Assembly: GCA_025667525.1 (NCBI GenBank)
Contig: CM046876.1
Location: 535,544,038-535,608,037, forward strand
DNA: 64,000 bases
Direction of reading: 5' to 3'
DNA from: Glebionis coronaria
Taxonomy: Eukaryota; Streptophyta; Magnoliopsida; Asterales; Asteraceae
Part shown: in pieces, positions 11,995-21,247 of the stretch
Position numbering within the stretch: position 1 is the stretch's first letter
Layout of the letters: each line of letters starts with the position of its first letter
Program-made: the position numbers and the translations under genes
The notes under the pieces: generated by a model
Databases searched by the model: none
Told to the model about the DNA's origin: nothing
What the model saw: the letters and a program-made list of their open reading frames with translations, nothing else

Positions 11995-14599
11995 TTAAGG
12001 GGACCCAAACCGTTTTTGGCTTGAGTCTTCCTTGTGGATCATTATTAGATAGCCATGGAGATTGATGAGATCCACAATTGTTCTTGTAGTAGCAGCATAA
12101 TTCTTATTAAAATTTTGAAAATAATTGCTGGTTGGTCTATTAGGGTTACATGTATTGCTTCTCCAAGTATTAGAAGCTGAAGGAGAGGTCCTTCTAGTAG
12201 AAGGAAAAGATTGGGCACATGGATTTAATCTTCTAGAAGCAAAACCCACACCAATAGGAGCAACTCCTGGTGGACCAGGAGTACCATAAGAAAAATAGCC
12301 AGCAGGCTTTTTATCATAAAAATCAAAATCTTTAATCAAATGAAATTTATTACCACAAACAAAGCATGTTTTAAAAGACATTTTATCCAAATGACATTGT
12401 TTTGAACTGCTAGTCTTATTACAAACAACTCTAGGAGAATCAACATTCCTAGAATTCAACAAACTAGAATAAAAAACAATAGAAGTAGAAGTAGTAGCAA
12501 CTCTCTCATCACTCATCCTAACACTAGGAGAAGCAGTGTCATTTGTCTTAGGACTCGAAGGACTTGACTCTTCACTTGAACCACATGATGCATAGTCACT
12601 TGCCTTGTCACTGAAAGTACAAGAGACAAAGTCATTAGTATTAGTAGAGCTTTTTGGAGACTCATGCATATGTGATACATCCAAGTCTTTATGCATGGAC
12701 GTGGGCATAAATGTTCCTGTTAAAAGTGGAGGAACAGCATGCATTGCTACAGCTGGTTTAAACCTATTGTAACTAGGTTTTCCCTCCTCCTCTTTGTCAG
12801 GATCAAAGACACTTGAAAAGGATAAATCAAAAACATCATTTGGGCCAATATAGTTGTCAAATCCTAACCCCCTATTAGTTCTACCAGACATACTGCTATC
12901 TATTAGATTTGAAATATTCTTGGGTGCTTTTTGCCATTTATCAAATTTTAATAAAGTAGCATCCAATTTCTCTTGCATTTCTTGTTTTGCCTGAATGCTC
13001 TCAGTATTAAGTTTTTCAGTATACTTAAGCATGTTAGTGGTATTATCTAAATCAATACTTAATACCCTAATCTTATATTCATACTCGATTTGAATATTTT
13101 GTAACCACTTCTTTTGTTGTTCTAAGGTTTTGAGGGAACTCTTATAGGTTTGAAATTCTAAAAAATACTTGTCATTTTGAGCATTTAGTTCATTGCATTG
13201 AGTTAAGAAGTCAGAATATTTATCATCACAACCAAGAGGGCAATTTTGTACTTGAGGAGATATTCCCATGAGAGCATATTCCTCTGCTTCTCAGCCTCAG
13301 ATATGTGGCCAGCAATCATAGCAAACACATCAGTAGCAGACTCAACTGTTTCCAAGGTAGGAGTCTCATGATCATTCCAGTTGACCATGGTATCAACAGA
13401 TACTAAAACTTTCTTCTCCTCCTGAAGCTCTTGAACCTTGAAAGCTGAATACCTATTCTTCTACTGGTCATTTTTATTAGGGCATTCCCTAGCAAAATGT
13501 CCTTGCTGATGACAGTTGTAACATTTGACTTTGCTCTTATTAAACCTGGCTGGCTCTCTTGGGTTGTCGCTGAATTTTCTACCAGCTTTCTTCTCAAACT
13601 TATGAACCCGGAGAGCGAGCATAGCCATCTGCCACTTTAGATCCATTACATCCAAGTTAAGCTTATCAACCTGTTTGAAATCATTAAAAGATAGCTGCTG
13701 TTGTGGATCAACATCAGCAACAAAGGAGTGAAGAACAGTTTCTACCATGCTACCGGTCTTGACTTTAAATTCAGGAGTAGGAGTATGTTGTGAAGACAAA
13801 GTATAGCTTGGGCTACTGGTATATGACATTAGACTGGATCCCATGGAACTCACAAAAGCAGAATTAGCAGGAGTAGAATAGGAGTCACTTGGGTATCCTC
13901 TCACATGAGACTCAAAAGTTTTGAGTTTATAAAATAAGTCATCAAAAGAGAGATACTCAAGTCCTCATTTAGCTTTTAGGGAGATGACTACCTGATTCCA
14001 GGAATGAGGCAGAGCTCTAAGAAACTAGGCATTGATGTCTTCATTTTCTGGTTTGGACCGGAGTTAATTCAATTGACTGAGAATCTTTTGAAACCTGTCA
14101 TAGCCTTGATGAAGACCTTCTGTCCCGGAAATCTTGAATTCTATAAATTCATCTCTCAGCATTGATCTGCGCATCTTCTTGGATTCCTCATTCCCTCCAA
14201 ATCTTGCCTTGATACCATTCAAAATTTCCCTAGCATCATCCAAGTGATAGAAATCACCCATATGATCATCAAGAAGGGACTAAAGCAAAATAGTTTTTGA
14301 TTTGATTTCCTTCTGAACAGTAGTGATTTCTTCATGAGTTTTAGGGTCTAGAATGATGATATTACCATTCTTGTCTCTCCAATTGTCTTTTTGTTGTTGC
14401 CATTCTGGATAGTTTTCCACAAGTCTAGATCAGTGTTGGTGATCCAGCACTCCATCTTTATGGCCCAGCTATCCTACTCTTCCTTCTTTAGGAGTGGGAA
14501 TTTTCCATTTGTATTGGAAACAGTAGCAACGATTTGCTGTGTTTGCTGTGTTATGGTGGTGCTTGGTTGTCCTGTTTCAGTAGAACTAGAAGCAGACAT
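11995..14599 (-). pseudogene. gag of the SIRE-like copia element
   Basis: The gag starts at ATG 14599-14597 (MSASSSTETGQPS) and is broken by stops and frameshifts. It includes DSWAIKMECWITNTD, HMGDFYHLDDAREI, RRSMLRDEFIEFKIS and LPHSWNQVVISLKAK, the usual capsid-like gag blocks. A CCHC zinc knuckle, CYNCHQQGHFARECPNKND, lies at about 13525-13465. The open frame 13269-11995 (424 codons) is a predicted coiled-coil and S/T-rich region ending in a second zinc-binding phrase, CFVCGNKFHLIKDFDFYD; its fourth ligand is changed from the CDF seen in the relative at 17570. The same region is repeated in inverted orientation at 15271-17733. Confidence 0.88.
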
Positions 14600-14649
14600 G
14601 ATTAGACGAAAATGTTAAAAAGTGATTCTTCTTGCACAGAGACTCTCCC

Positions 14650-14664
14650 AGGCTCTGATACCAC
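14650..14664 (-). other. Primer binding site, tRNA-iMet type
   Basis: On the minus strand the bases next to the 5' LTR read GTGGTATCAGAGCCTGG. This contains TGGTATCAGAGC, which is complementary to the 3' end of initiator methionine tRNA. It fixes the orientation and the LTR border. Confidence 0.9.
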
Positions 14665-14665
14665 T

Positions 14666-14732
14666 TGTTGGGTCCATTAGTTGTAGATCTTGCAGCCTGT
14701 TAAGGATGGTGAATGACTTCTGTAATCACAAG
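14666..14732 (-). repeat. 5' LTR of the SIRE-like element, inner fragment
   Basis: The 67 bp next to the primer binding site match 1106-1172 of the 3' LTR. The LTR is cut by the plus-strand element at 14733 and resumes at 18083. The target duplication ACAAG lies at 14728-14732 and 18078-18082. Confidence 0.9.
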
Positions 14733-15201
14733 TGTTAGGACCTATGTAATAGATATTTGTAATAGATAAACTAGGATTTATGTAGTTCCTCCTGGTCCTA
14801 GTAGTAGTAGGAGCAACACGTGCTCCTGGTCTAGTAGAAAGTCAAAAAATGTTATTCTTAGTAGTTTGTTAGGATATGCATGAGATATGTTAGGAAATGA
14901 TATGCATATCAGTTACACGTTTATGTTAAATGTAGTATTAGGGTTTCCTGGTAGTATGAAAGGAACCCATTAGCAGAAGGGTTAGACACACCTTTTACCA
15001 GTATTCATTTCATATTAATAGTAGAAATCCTTAGTAAGGATCAAGACATTTAGTTATTCTATTTCTTCTTGATCATAGTATTTGTATTCCGCACGTATAC
15101 TTTGTATTACATTAAGAGTCTCTCTGTGAATAGACTTGTGATTACAGAAGTCGTTCACTATCCTTAACAGGCTGCAAGATCCACAACAAGTAGACCTAAC
15201 A
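14733..15201 (+). repeat. 5' LTR of the deleted copia relative
   Basis: This 469-bp LTR runs from TGTTAGGACC to GACCTAACA and is homologous to the inverted LTR at 1106-1581. The primer binding site TGGTATCAGAG follows at 15204-15214. Confidence 0.92.
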
Positions 15202-15270
15202 AGTGGTATCAGAGTCTGGGAGAGTCTCTGCACAAGAAGAACGATTTTTTACTAACATCTTTGTCTAATC

Positions 15271-17733
15271 ATGTTTGCTTCTAGTTCTACTGAAACAGGA
15301 GAACCAAGCACCACCACACAGCAAACATAACAAATCGTTGCTACTGTTTCCAATAAAAATAGAAAAATCGCACTCTTGAAGAAGAAAGAGTATGATAGCT
15401 GGGCCATGAAGATGGAGTGCTGGATCACCAATACTGATCTAGACTTGTGGAAGATTGTTTAGAATGGCAACAACAAGAAGAAAACTGGTAGAGGCGAGAA
15501 TGGTCAGATCATCATCATTCTAGATCCTAAATCTCATGAAGAAATAACAGCTGAACAAAAGGAAATCAAAGCAAAAACTATTTTGCTTCAGTCTCTTCCT
15601 GATGATCATATGGGTGATTTCTATCACTTGGATGATGCTAGGGAAATTTGGAATGGCATCAAGGCAAGATTTTGAGGGAATCAAGAATCCAAGAAGATGC
15701 ACAGATCCATGCTAAGAGACGAATTCACAGAATTCAAGATTTTTGAGTCAGAAGGTCTTCATCAAGGCTAAGACAGGTTTCAAAAGATTCTCAGTAAATT
15801 GAATCACCTCGAGGTCCAAACCCGAGAATGAATACATCAATGCCAGGTTTCTTAGAGCTCTACCTCATTCATGGAATCAGGTAGTCATCTCTCTAAAAGC
15901 AAAAGGAGGCCTTGAATATCTCTCTTTTGATGACTTATTCTATAAACTCAAAACCTTTGAGTCTCATGTAAGAGGATACTCGAGTGACTCCTACTCTACT
16001 CTTTCTAATTATGCTTTTGTGAGTTCCATGGGCTCTATTCCAATGTCTTATGCCAGTAGCCCAAGCTATACTTTGTCATCCCAACATACTACTACTCCTG
16101 AATCAAAAACCAAGACTAGTAGCATTGTAGAAACTGTTCTTCACTCCTTTGTTGCTGATGTTGATCCACAACAGCAGCTAGCTTTTGATAATTTTAAACA
16201 GGTTAATAAGCTTGACTTGGATGAAATGGATCTAAAGTGGCAGATGGCTATGCTCACTCTCCGGGTTCATAAGTTTGAAAAGAAAGCCGATAGAAAATTC
16301 AGCTACAACCCAAGAGAGCCAGTCAGGTTTGATAGAAGCAAGGTCAAATGCTATATTGTCAGCAGCAAGGACATTTTGCTAGGGAATGCCCTAACAAAAA
16401 TGACCAGGAGAAGAACAGGTATTCAGCTTTCAAGGTTCAATAGCTCAAGGATGAAAAGAAAGCTTTGGTGTCGGTTGATACCATGGTCAACTGGAATGAG
16501 CATGAGACACCAGCATTAGAATCAGTTGAGTCTTCTACTGATATGTTTGCTATGATTGCTGGTCACATATCTAATGTAGAGGAAGCAGAGGAATTTGCTC
16601 TTATGGGAATCTCTCCTCAGGTACAAAATTGCCCTCTTGGTTGTGATGATAAATACTCAGACCTCTTAACTCAATACAATGAACTAGATGCTCAAAATGA
16701 AAAATATTTTTTAGAAGTTCAAGCTTATAAGAGTTCTCTAAAAACTTTAGAACAACAAAAGAAATGGCTTCAAAATACTCAACTTGAGTATGAGGATAAA
16801 ATTCAAGTGTTAAGCATTGATTTAGAGAATACCACTAACATGCTTAAATATACTAAAAAACTTAACATTGAGAGTATTCATGCAAAACAAGAAATGCAAG
16901 AAAAATTGGATGCTACTCTATTAAGATTTGATAAATGGCAAAAAGCACCCAAGAATCTTTCCAAACTAATAGATAGTAGCATGTCTGGTAGAACTAAGAG
17001 AGGGTTAGGTTTTGACAAATATATTGGTCCAGATGATGTTTTTGATTTATCCTTTTCAAGTGTCTTTGATCCTGAAAAAGAGGAGGAGAGAAAACCTAGT
17101 TACAATAGGTTTAAACCTGCTGCAGCAATGCATGTTGTTCCTCCGCCTCTTACAGGAACATTTATGCCCATATCCAGGCATACTGACTTGGATGAATCAC
17201 AAATGCATGAGTCTCCCAAAAGCTCTACTAATACTAATGACTTTGTCTCTTGTACTTTTATTGATAAGGCAAGTGACTATTCATCCTGTGGTTTAATTGA
17301 AGAGTCAAGACCTTCGAGTCCCAAGACAAATGACACTGCTACTACTAGTGCTAGGATGAGTGATGAGATAGTTGCTACTGCTTCTACTTCCATTGTTTTT
17401 TATTCTAGTCTGTTGAAATCTAGGAATGTTGATTCTCCTAGAATGGTTTGTAATAAGAATAGCAGTTTAAAACAATGTCATTTGAATAAAAGGTCTTTTA
17501 AAACATGCTTTGTGTGTGGTAGTAAATTTCATTTGATTAAGGATTGTGATTTTTATGATCAAAAGCCTCCTGGTTATCAAGCTTATGCTACTCCTGGTCT
17601 ACCAGGAGTTGCTCCTATGGGTGTGGGTTTTGCTTCTAGAAGATTGAATCCATCTGCCCAATCTTTTCCGTCTACTAGAAGGACCTCTCCTTCAGCTTCT
17701 ACCTCTTGGAAGAGGCAATGCCTATACCCCTAA
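15271..17733 (+). pseudogene. gag of the deleted copia relative
   Basis: Starts MFASSSTETGEPSTTT at 15271, with a stop after about 20 codons and further breaks. Open frames are 16019-16519 and 16465-17733. The region matches the minus-strand gag at 14599-11995. The zinc knuckle has been lost: only KVKCYIVSSKDILLG remains where the other copy has CYNCHQQGHFAREC, after a small deletion and a frame change. The 422-codon frame 16465-17733 keeps the coiled region and CFVCGSKFHLIKDCDFYD with all the expected ligands. Confidence 0.85.
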
Positions 17734-17817
17734 TAGACCAACCAGCAATTATTTTCAGAATTTTAATCAACATTATGCTACTACTTCAGACCAAATGCAT
17801 TTTGGGTTGGGATATTT

Positions 17818-18077
17818 GGGTTCCTGGTAGTATAAAAGGAACCCATTGGAAGAAGGGTTAGACACACCTTTCACCAGTATTCATTTCATATTAATAGTAA
17901 AAATCCTTAGTAAGGATCAAGACATTTAGTTATTCTGTTTCTTTTTGATCATAGTATTTGTATTCCGCACTTATACTTTGCATAACATTAAGAGTCTCTC
18001 TGTGAATAGACTTGTGATTACAGAAGTCGTTCACCATCCTTAACAGGCTGCAAGATCCACAACCAGTGGACCCAACA
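17818..18077 (+). repeat. 3' LTR of the deleted relative, 5'-truncated
   Basis: Homology to the 5' LTR starts at GGGTTCCTGGTAGTAT (compare 14941) and runs to CCCAACA at 18077. About the first 210 bp of the LTR are gone. ACAAG follows as the second target duplication. Confidence 0.9.
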
Positions 18078-18082
18078 ACAAG

Positions 18083-18493
18083 TCTATTCACAGAGAGACT
18101 CTAATGAAATACAAAGTATTAGTGTGGAATACAAATACTAAGAACAAGAAGAAACAAAATAACTAGATAAATGACTTGATTATTTCTAAGGATTTCTACT
18201 ATATTGATATGAAAATGAAACTGGTGAAAGGTGTGTCTAACCCTTCTGCCAATGGGTTCCTTTTATATTACAAGGAAACCCTAAACTACATTAAACACAA
18301 AACGTGTAACTACTGATATGCATATCATTTCCTAAGATATCTCATGCATATCCTAACAAACTACTAAGAATAATACTGTTTGACTTTCTACTAGACCAGG
18401 AGCACGTGTTGCTCCTACTACTATTAGGACCAGGAGGAACTACATACCTCCTAGTTCATTTATTACAAATAGCCTATTACATAGGTCCTAACA
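18083..18493 (-). repeat. 5' LTR of the SIRE-like element, outer fragment
   Basis: Continuation of the LTR interrupted at 14732. It matches 1173-1581 of the other LTR and ends TCCTAACA at 18493, followed by the putative target duplication TGTTG (18494-18498). Confidence 0.9.
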
Positions 18494-18708
18494 TGTTGGT
18501 TTGTAGATAGGTTTTTTATTTCGATTATAATTTTTAGTTTGAATCTGTGTTTTATGTAAGAGAGAAAATAATATTTAAAGATATAAATTAAAATATACAT
18601 ATGAATTTAATCTAAAACTTAGAAGAAAAATAAGAGAAATTATATAAAAGTATATTATAATGTATTTTAATTTTTTTTTAATTTAATAAAATAATTAAGA
18701 GTATATAC
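18494..18708. other. AT-rich flank
   Basis: Non-coding AT-rich DNA between the copia insertion and the ORF at 18709. Nothing recognisable is seen. Confidence 0.5.
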
Positions 18709-19314
18709 ATGATCCCATTATTTTCGGCTGATACAATATGCCCTGTTTGTCGCAAGGCATGTTTGGATTCTTTTGGGGAACATGCGGTTCATTGTAAAGA
18801 GTTCTCGGGCTTCAAGTATCGACATGATATGGTTAGGGACGTTCTTTTTTACATATGTAGGCGTGCTGGCATCTCCGCCAAGAAAGAAGCACCTGTGAAC
18901 TTCTTGACTGACCCGTTAGATGGAAGATCCACACTCAGACCGGCGGATATTTTGGTTTTTGGATGGGCTGGAGGAAAACATGCGTGTGTTGATCTGACTG
19001 GGGTTTCTCCTCTAGTGGGGTTGGGTAGCCGTTTTACAGCGAGTCAGGCTGCTTTGAAAGCCGCCTCATGCAAATTGACAAAACACGAAAAATCATGCAT
19101 TGAAAATCAACACGTGTTTATTCCTTTTGCATTTGATACCTTCGGTTTCCTTGCACCTGAAGCGGTAGAGCTTCTGAAGAGAATTCAGCGCGTTATGAAT
19201 AGCAATGTTATGACACCTAAATCCACAGATGTGGTTTTTCATAGAATTAGTTTCGCTATTCAGAAAAGGCTTGCGGCGCAACTTGTTGCTCGCTTGCCTT
19301 CTACAACTGTGTAA
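18709..19314 (+). CDS. Zinc-finger/restriction-like endonuclease C-terminal domain, probably a retroelement fragment
   Basis: An intact 201-codon frame, clearly more GC-rich than its surroundings. It starts with a zinc-binding phrase (CPVC at residues 11-14, HAVHC at 25-29). YRHD follows at 37-40, then RPAD (77-80) followed 15 residues later by the aspartate of CVDLTG (95), and a lysine-rich stretch with KHEK near 125. The order CC-HC, RHD, PAD-X14-D resembles the restriction-like (PD-(D/E)XK) endonuclease at the end of R2-type non-LTR retrotransposons; that match is my inference from motif spacing. From memory, near-identical domains recur as multicopy uncharacterised proteins in eudicots. 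No RT lies upstream: AT-rich DNA meets the frame near 18705, so it looks 5'-truncated. The ATG is simply the first in frame. It could be a retroelement tail or a captured domain. Confidence 0.55.
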   Translation: MIPLFSADTICPVCRKACLDSFGEHAVHCKEFSGFKYRHDMVRDVLFYICRRAGISAKKEAPVNFLTDPLDGRSTLRPADILVFGWAGGKHACVDLTGVSPLVGLGSRFTASQAALKAASCKLTKHEKSCIENQHVFIPFAFDTFGFLAPEAVELLKRIQRVMNSNVMTPKSTDVVFHRISFAIQKRLAAQLVARLPSTTV

Positions 19315-19905
19315 TTAAATCTGATATAATATCTATTTAGTAAAAAAAATTACTTATATCGTCCTAAAAAAATTAAAAAAACAAGTGACTCTTATATGTT
19401 GTGGTCTCACACTTTTTAGTTTTAAAAAAAGTCTCACACTTTAGTACAAAACCAAGCTACTACTCCCACTTTTGTTCATTTTATATATTTCAGACATTAT
19501 AACTGTTTGTATCCCCGAGTTTTGATACCAAACATATTTTTTTGACTTCAATTTTCGACCCTGCACGCAAACCCTCATACCAAACGCACCATAAATGGTT
19601 AATGACAAGAGTTTTAGAAGCTAAACAATCGGGATAGCTAAGAATAAGGATTGGTAAGAATAAAATGTCAAAGCTTACCGAAAACCAATCTATAATTTTA
19701 TTTTGGCCTTTGGTAACCGATTTTAAACATATCAAAGAATTTGGAACTCACTGGACAAATTTGCCTTTAAAATACGGATTGATAAGAATAAAAATGCTCC
19801 AAAACACGTTATTGCCTTTTTCATAATTTTTTTTTAATTTTTTTCGCGTTCGCGCTAGTTTACTGAAAAACTATATCTATCTTTACAACCGGAGATTATG
19901 TATTT
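19315..19905. other. Intergenic DNA
   Basis: Non-coding, AT-rich. No poly(A) tail directly after the preceding frame and no RNA gene seen. It ends at TATTT (19901-19905), the left target duplication of the next element. Confidence 0.5.
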
Positions 19906-20878
19906 TGTTGGAAAATGTTTTGCAAAATATGGTTTTTGCAATACTTTGGACATAATTTTATATATGTATATGTTATATATATTTGTAGTAATTAGTAGCT
20001 TTGCGTTCTCCTCGAAGAGAGCTTCGCAACGAGCTAAAGTATGTCCAATATGGAGTTAATATGAATGAGATATCGTGTCTCAAAGTGAGTCACGTGAAAC
20101 ACAATATTTGGAAAAATATTTGTCCCACATCGCTTGAAACATGAAGTAAAAACATGTTTATAAGGAAATCCTAGTTTCTACCCTACAATATTCATTTGTG
20201 GGTTTTTACTCCCACGCCTACGCGCGCGCAGGGGGGAGGGGGGGGGGGTGCAGAAATTGGGATTTCTAGGCCAAAAACGGGTTCGAAGCTACTGAACTTG
20301 TGCACGAGCGCGCGACCTGCGGACACGAATGCAGCTCCGAAAACTGGCTTGGGTGCGGGCAGATTTCGGTATCTTTTTTGCTGCAAATTCGGATTTTTTC
20401 CAGAAAATTCTGTAATCTATTTTAAGAATAGATTTAGAATAAATTTGTGTTTATAATTGATTTGCAAATCGTGTTATAGAAATAACAGATTTGTCAGAAT
20501 ATTTTATATGGAACAGAATATTTTGTCTTGGTGACCAAGGCAAATTTTCACTATATAATAAATTTGTCTCATTCAGTTGAATCATCAGAAAAACGCAGCT
20601 TTTCATACTCCATTACCAGACGATTTTTCCAGCAGTTCTCGATCAGAAACGCAGAAGGCTTCCGTGATCTTTCAGGCAAGTTTGTCTAGTCCGGCTGTAC
20701 AACAGCTTTGGACGTTGTACCCTGGGAAACAGACGGCGAATCTGTTTTAAGGGAAGCGTGTTAAACACGTGCCTCGTCTTACTTTTACTGCTTTCAATTT
20801 TATTTATTATTTAATTCTGTTCTTTGTTTTCTGTTAATTTTATTATTGTTTTAATAAAAGTATACACCGTTTCCCACA
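19906..20878 (+). repeat. 5' LTR of the Tork-like element
   Basis: 973 bp, TGTTGG to CCCACA. It contains a G-rich run near 20231-20248 after a CG-alternating stretch, where it is 12 bp longer than the 3' copy. The open frames inside (for example 20196-20456) are in LTR sequence and are not genes. Confidence 0.95.
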
Positions 20879-21247
20879 ATCTTAAAACAGATTCTGTTTA
20901 ACAGAATTAACTTTTATTAAATCGGATTAATAATTTTATCAGATTTATTTATAAACTGTTTCTACCGAAACCAGGATTGAGTTTCACTGGAAATCAGTTT
21001 TAATTTACAGATTTTAATTAACAGTTAAGGTTTTTTAGCAGTTGTTCTAATCAGTTTATTGAAACCAAGATTGTGTTTCTGTTAAACTGATACGTTTGAT
21101 AATTACATCTGATTCATTGAAATCAAGATTGAGTTTCTTTGAAGCAGATCCACTATAAGTATATAGAGATCACGATTGAATTTCTTATATACAGATTTAT
21201 AACAGTTGTCTAACTGTTTGTGTTTTGATCTTGTTTGATCTTTCAGG

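Larger units (their letters stand above)
14733..18077 (+). mobile_element. Deleted non-autonomous copia relative inserted in the other element's LTR
   Basis: A plus-strand element of the same family as its host, with perfect 5-bp TSD ACAAG. It has a full 5' LTR (14733-15201), a primer binding site, a broken gag (about 15271-17733) and then, after about 85 bp, the last 260 bp of the 3' LTR. Protease, integrase, RT, RNase H and the front of the 3' LTR are missing, so one deletion joined gag to the LTR middle near 17818. It can no longer encode its own enzymes. Confidence 0.9.
1106..18493 (-). mobile_element. Degraded SIRE-like Ty1/copia retrotransposon with nested insertions
   Basis: The element reads right to left. 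Its 5' LTR is 14666-14732 plus 18083-18493, split by another element. A tRNA-iMet type primer binding site lies next to it at about 14650-14664. Then come gag, protease, integrase, RT, RNase H, an additional ORF3, a purine tract and the 3' LTR (1106-1581). The order integrase before RT and the YVDD box make it Ty1/copia. Its long gag with a C-terminal coiled region and the extra ORF after pol resemble SIRE/Maximus elements. Many stops and frameshifts, a 1075-bp tandem duplication, a Stowaway MITE, a hAT-type element and a relative in the 5' LTR show that it is old and inactive. The TSD is about 5 bp (CGTTG/TGTTG). Confidence 0.9.

Noticed and set aside
20192..20456. Frames with glycine or proline runs in both LTRs of the Tork-like element
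   Set aside because: They lie in LTR sequence and their length follows the G-run difference between LTR copies.
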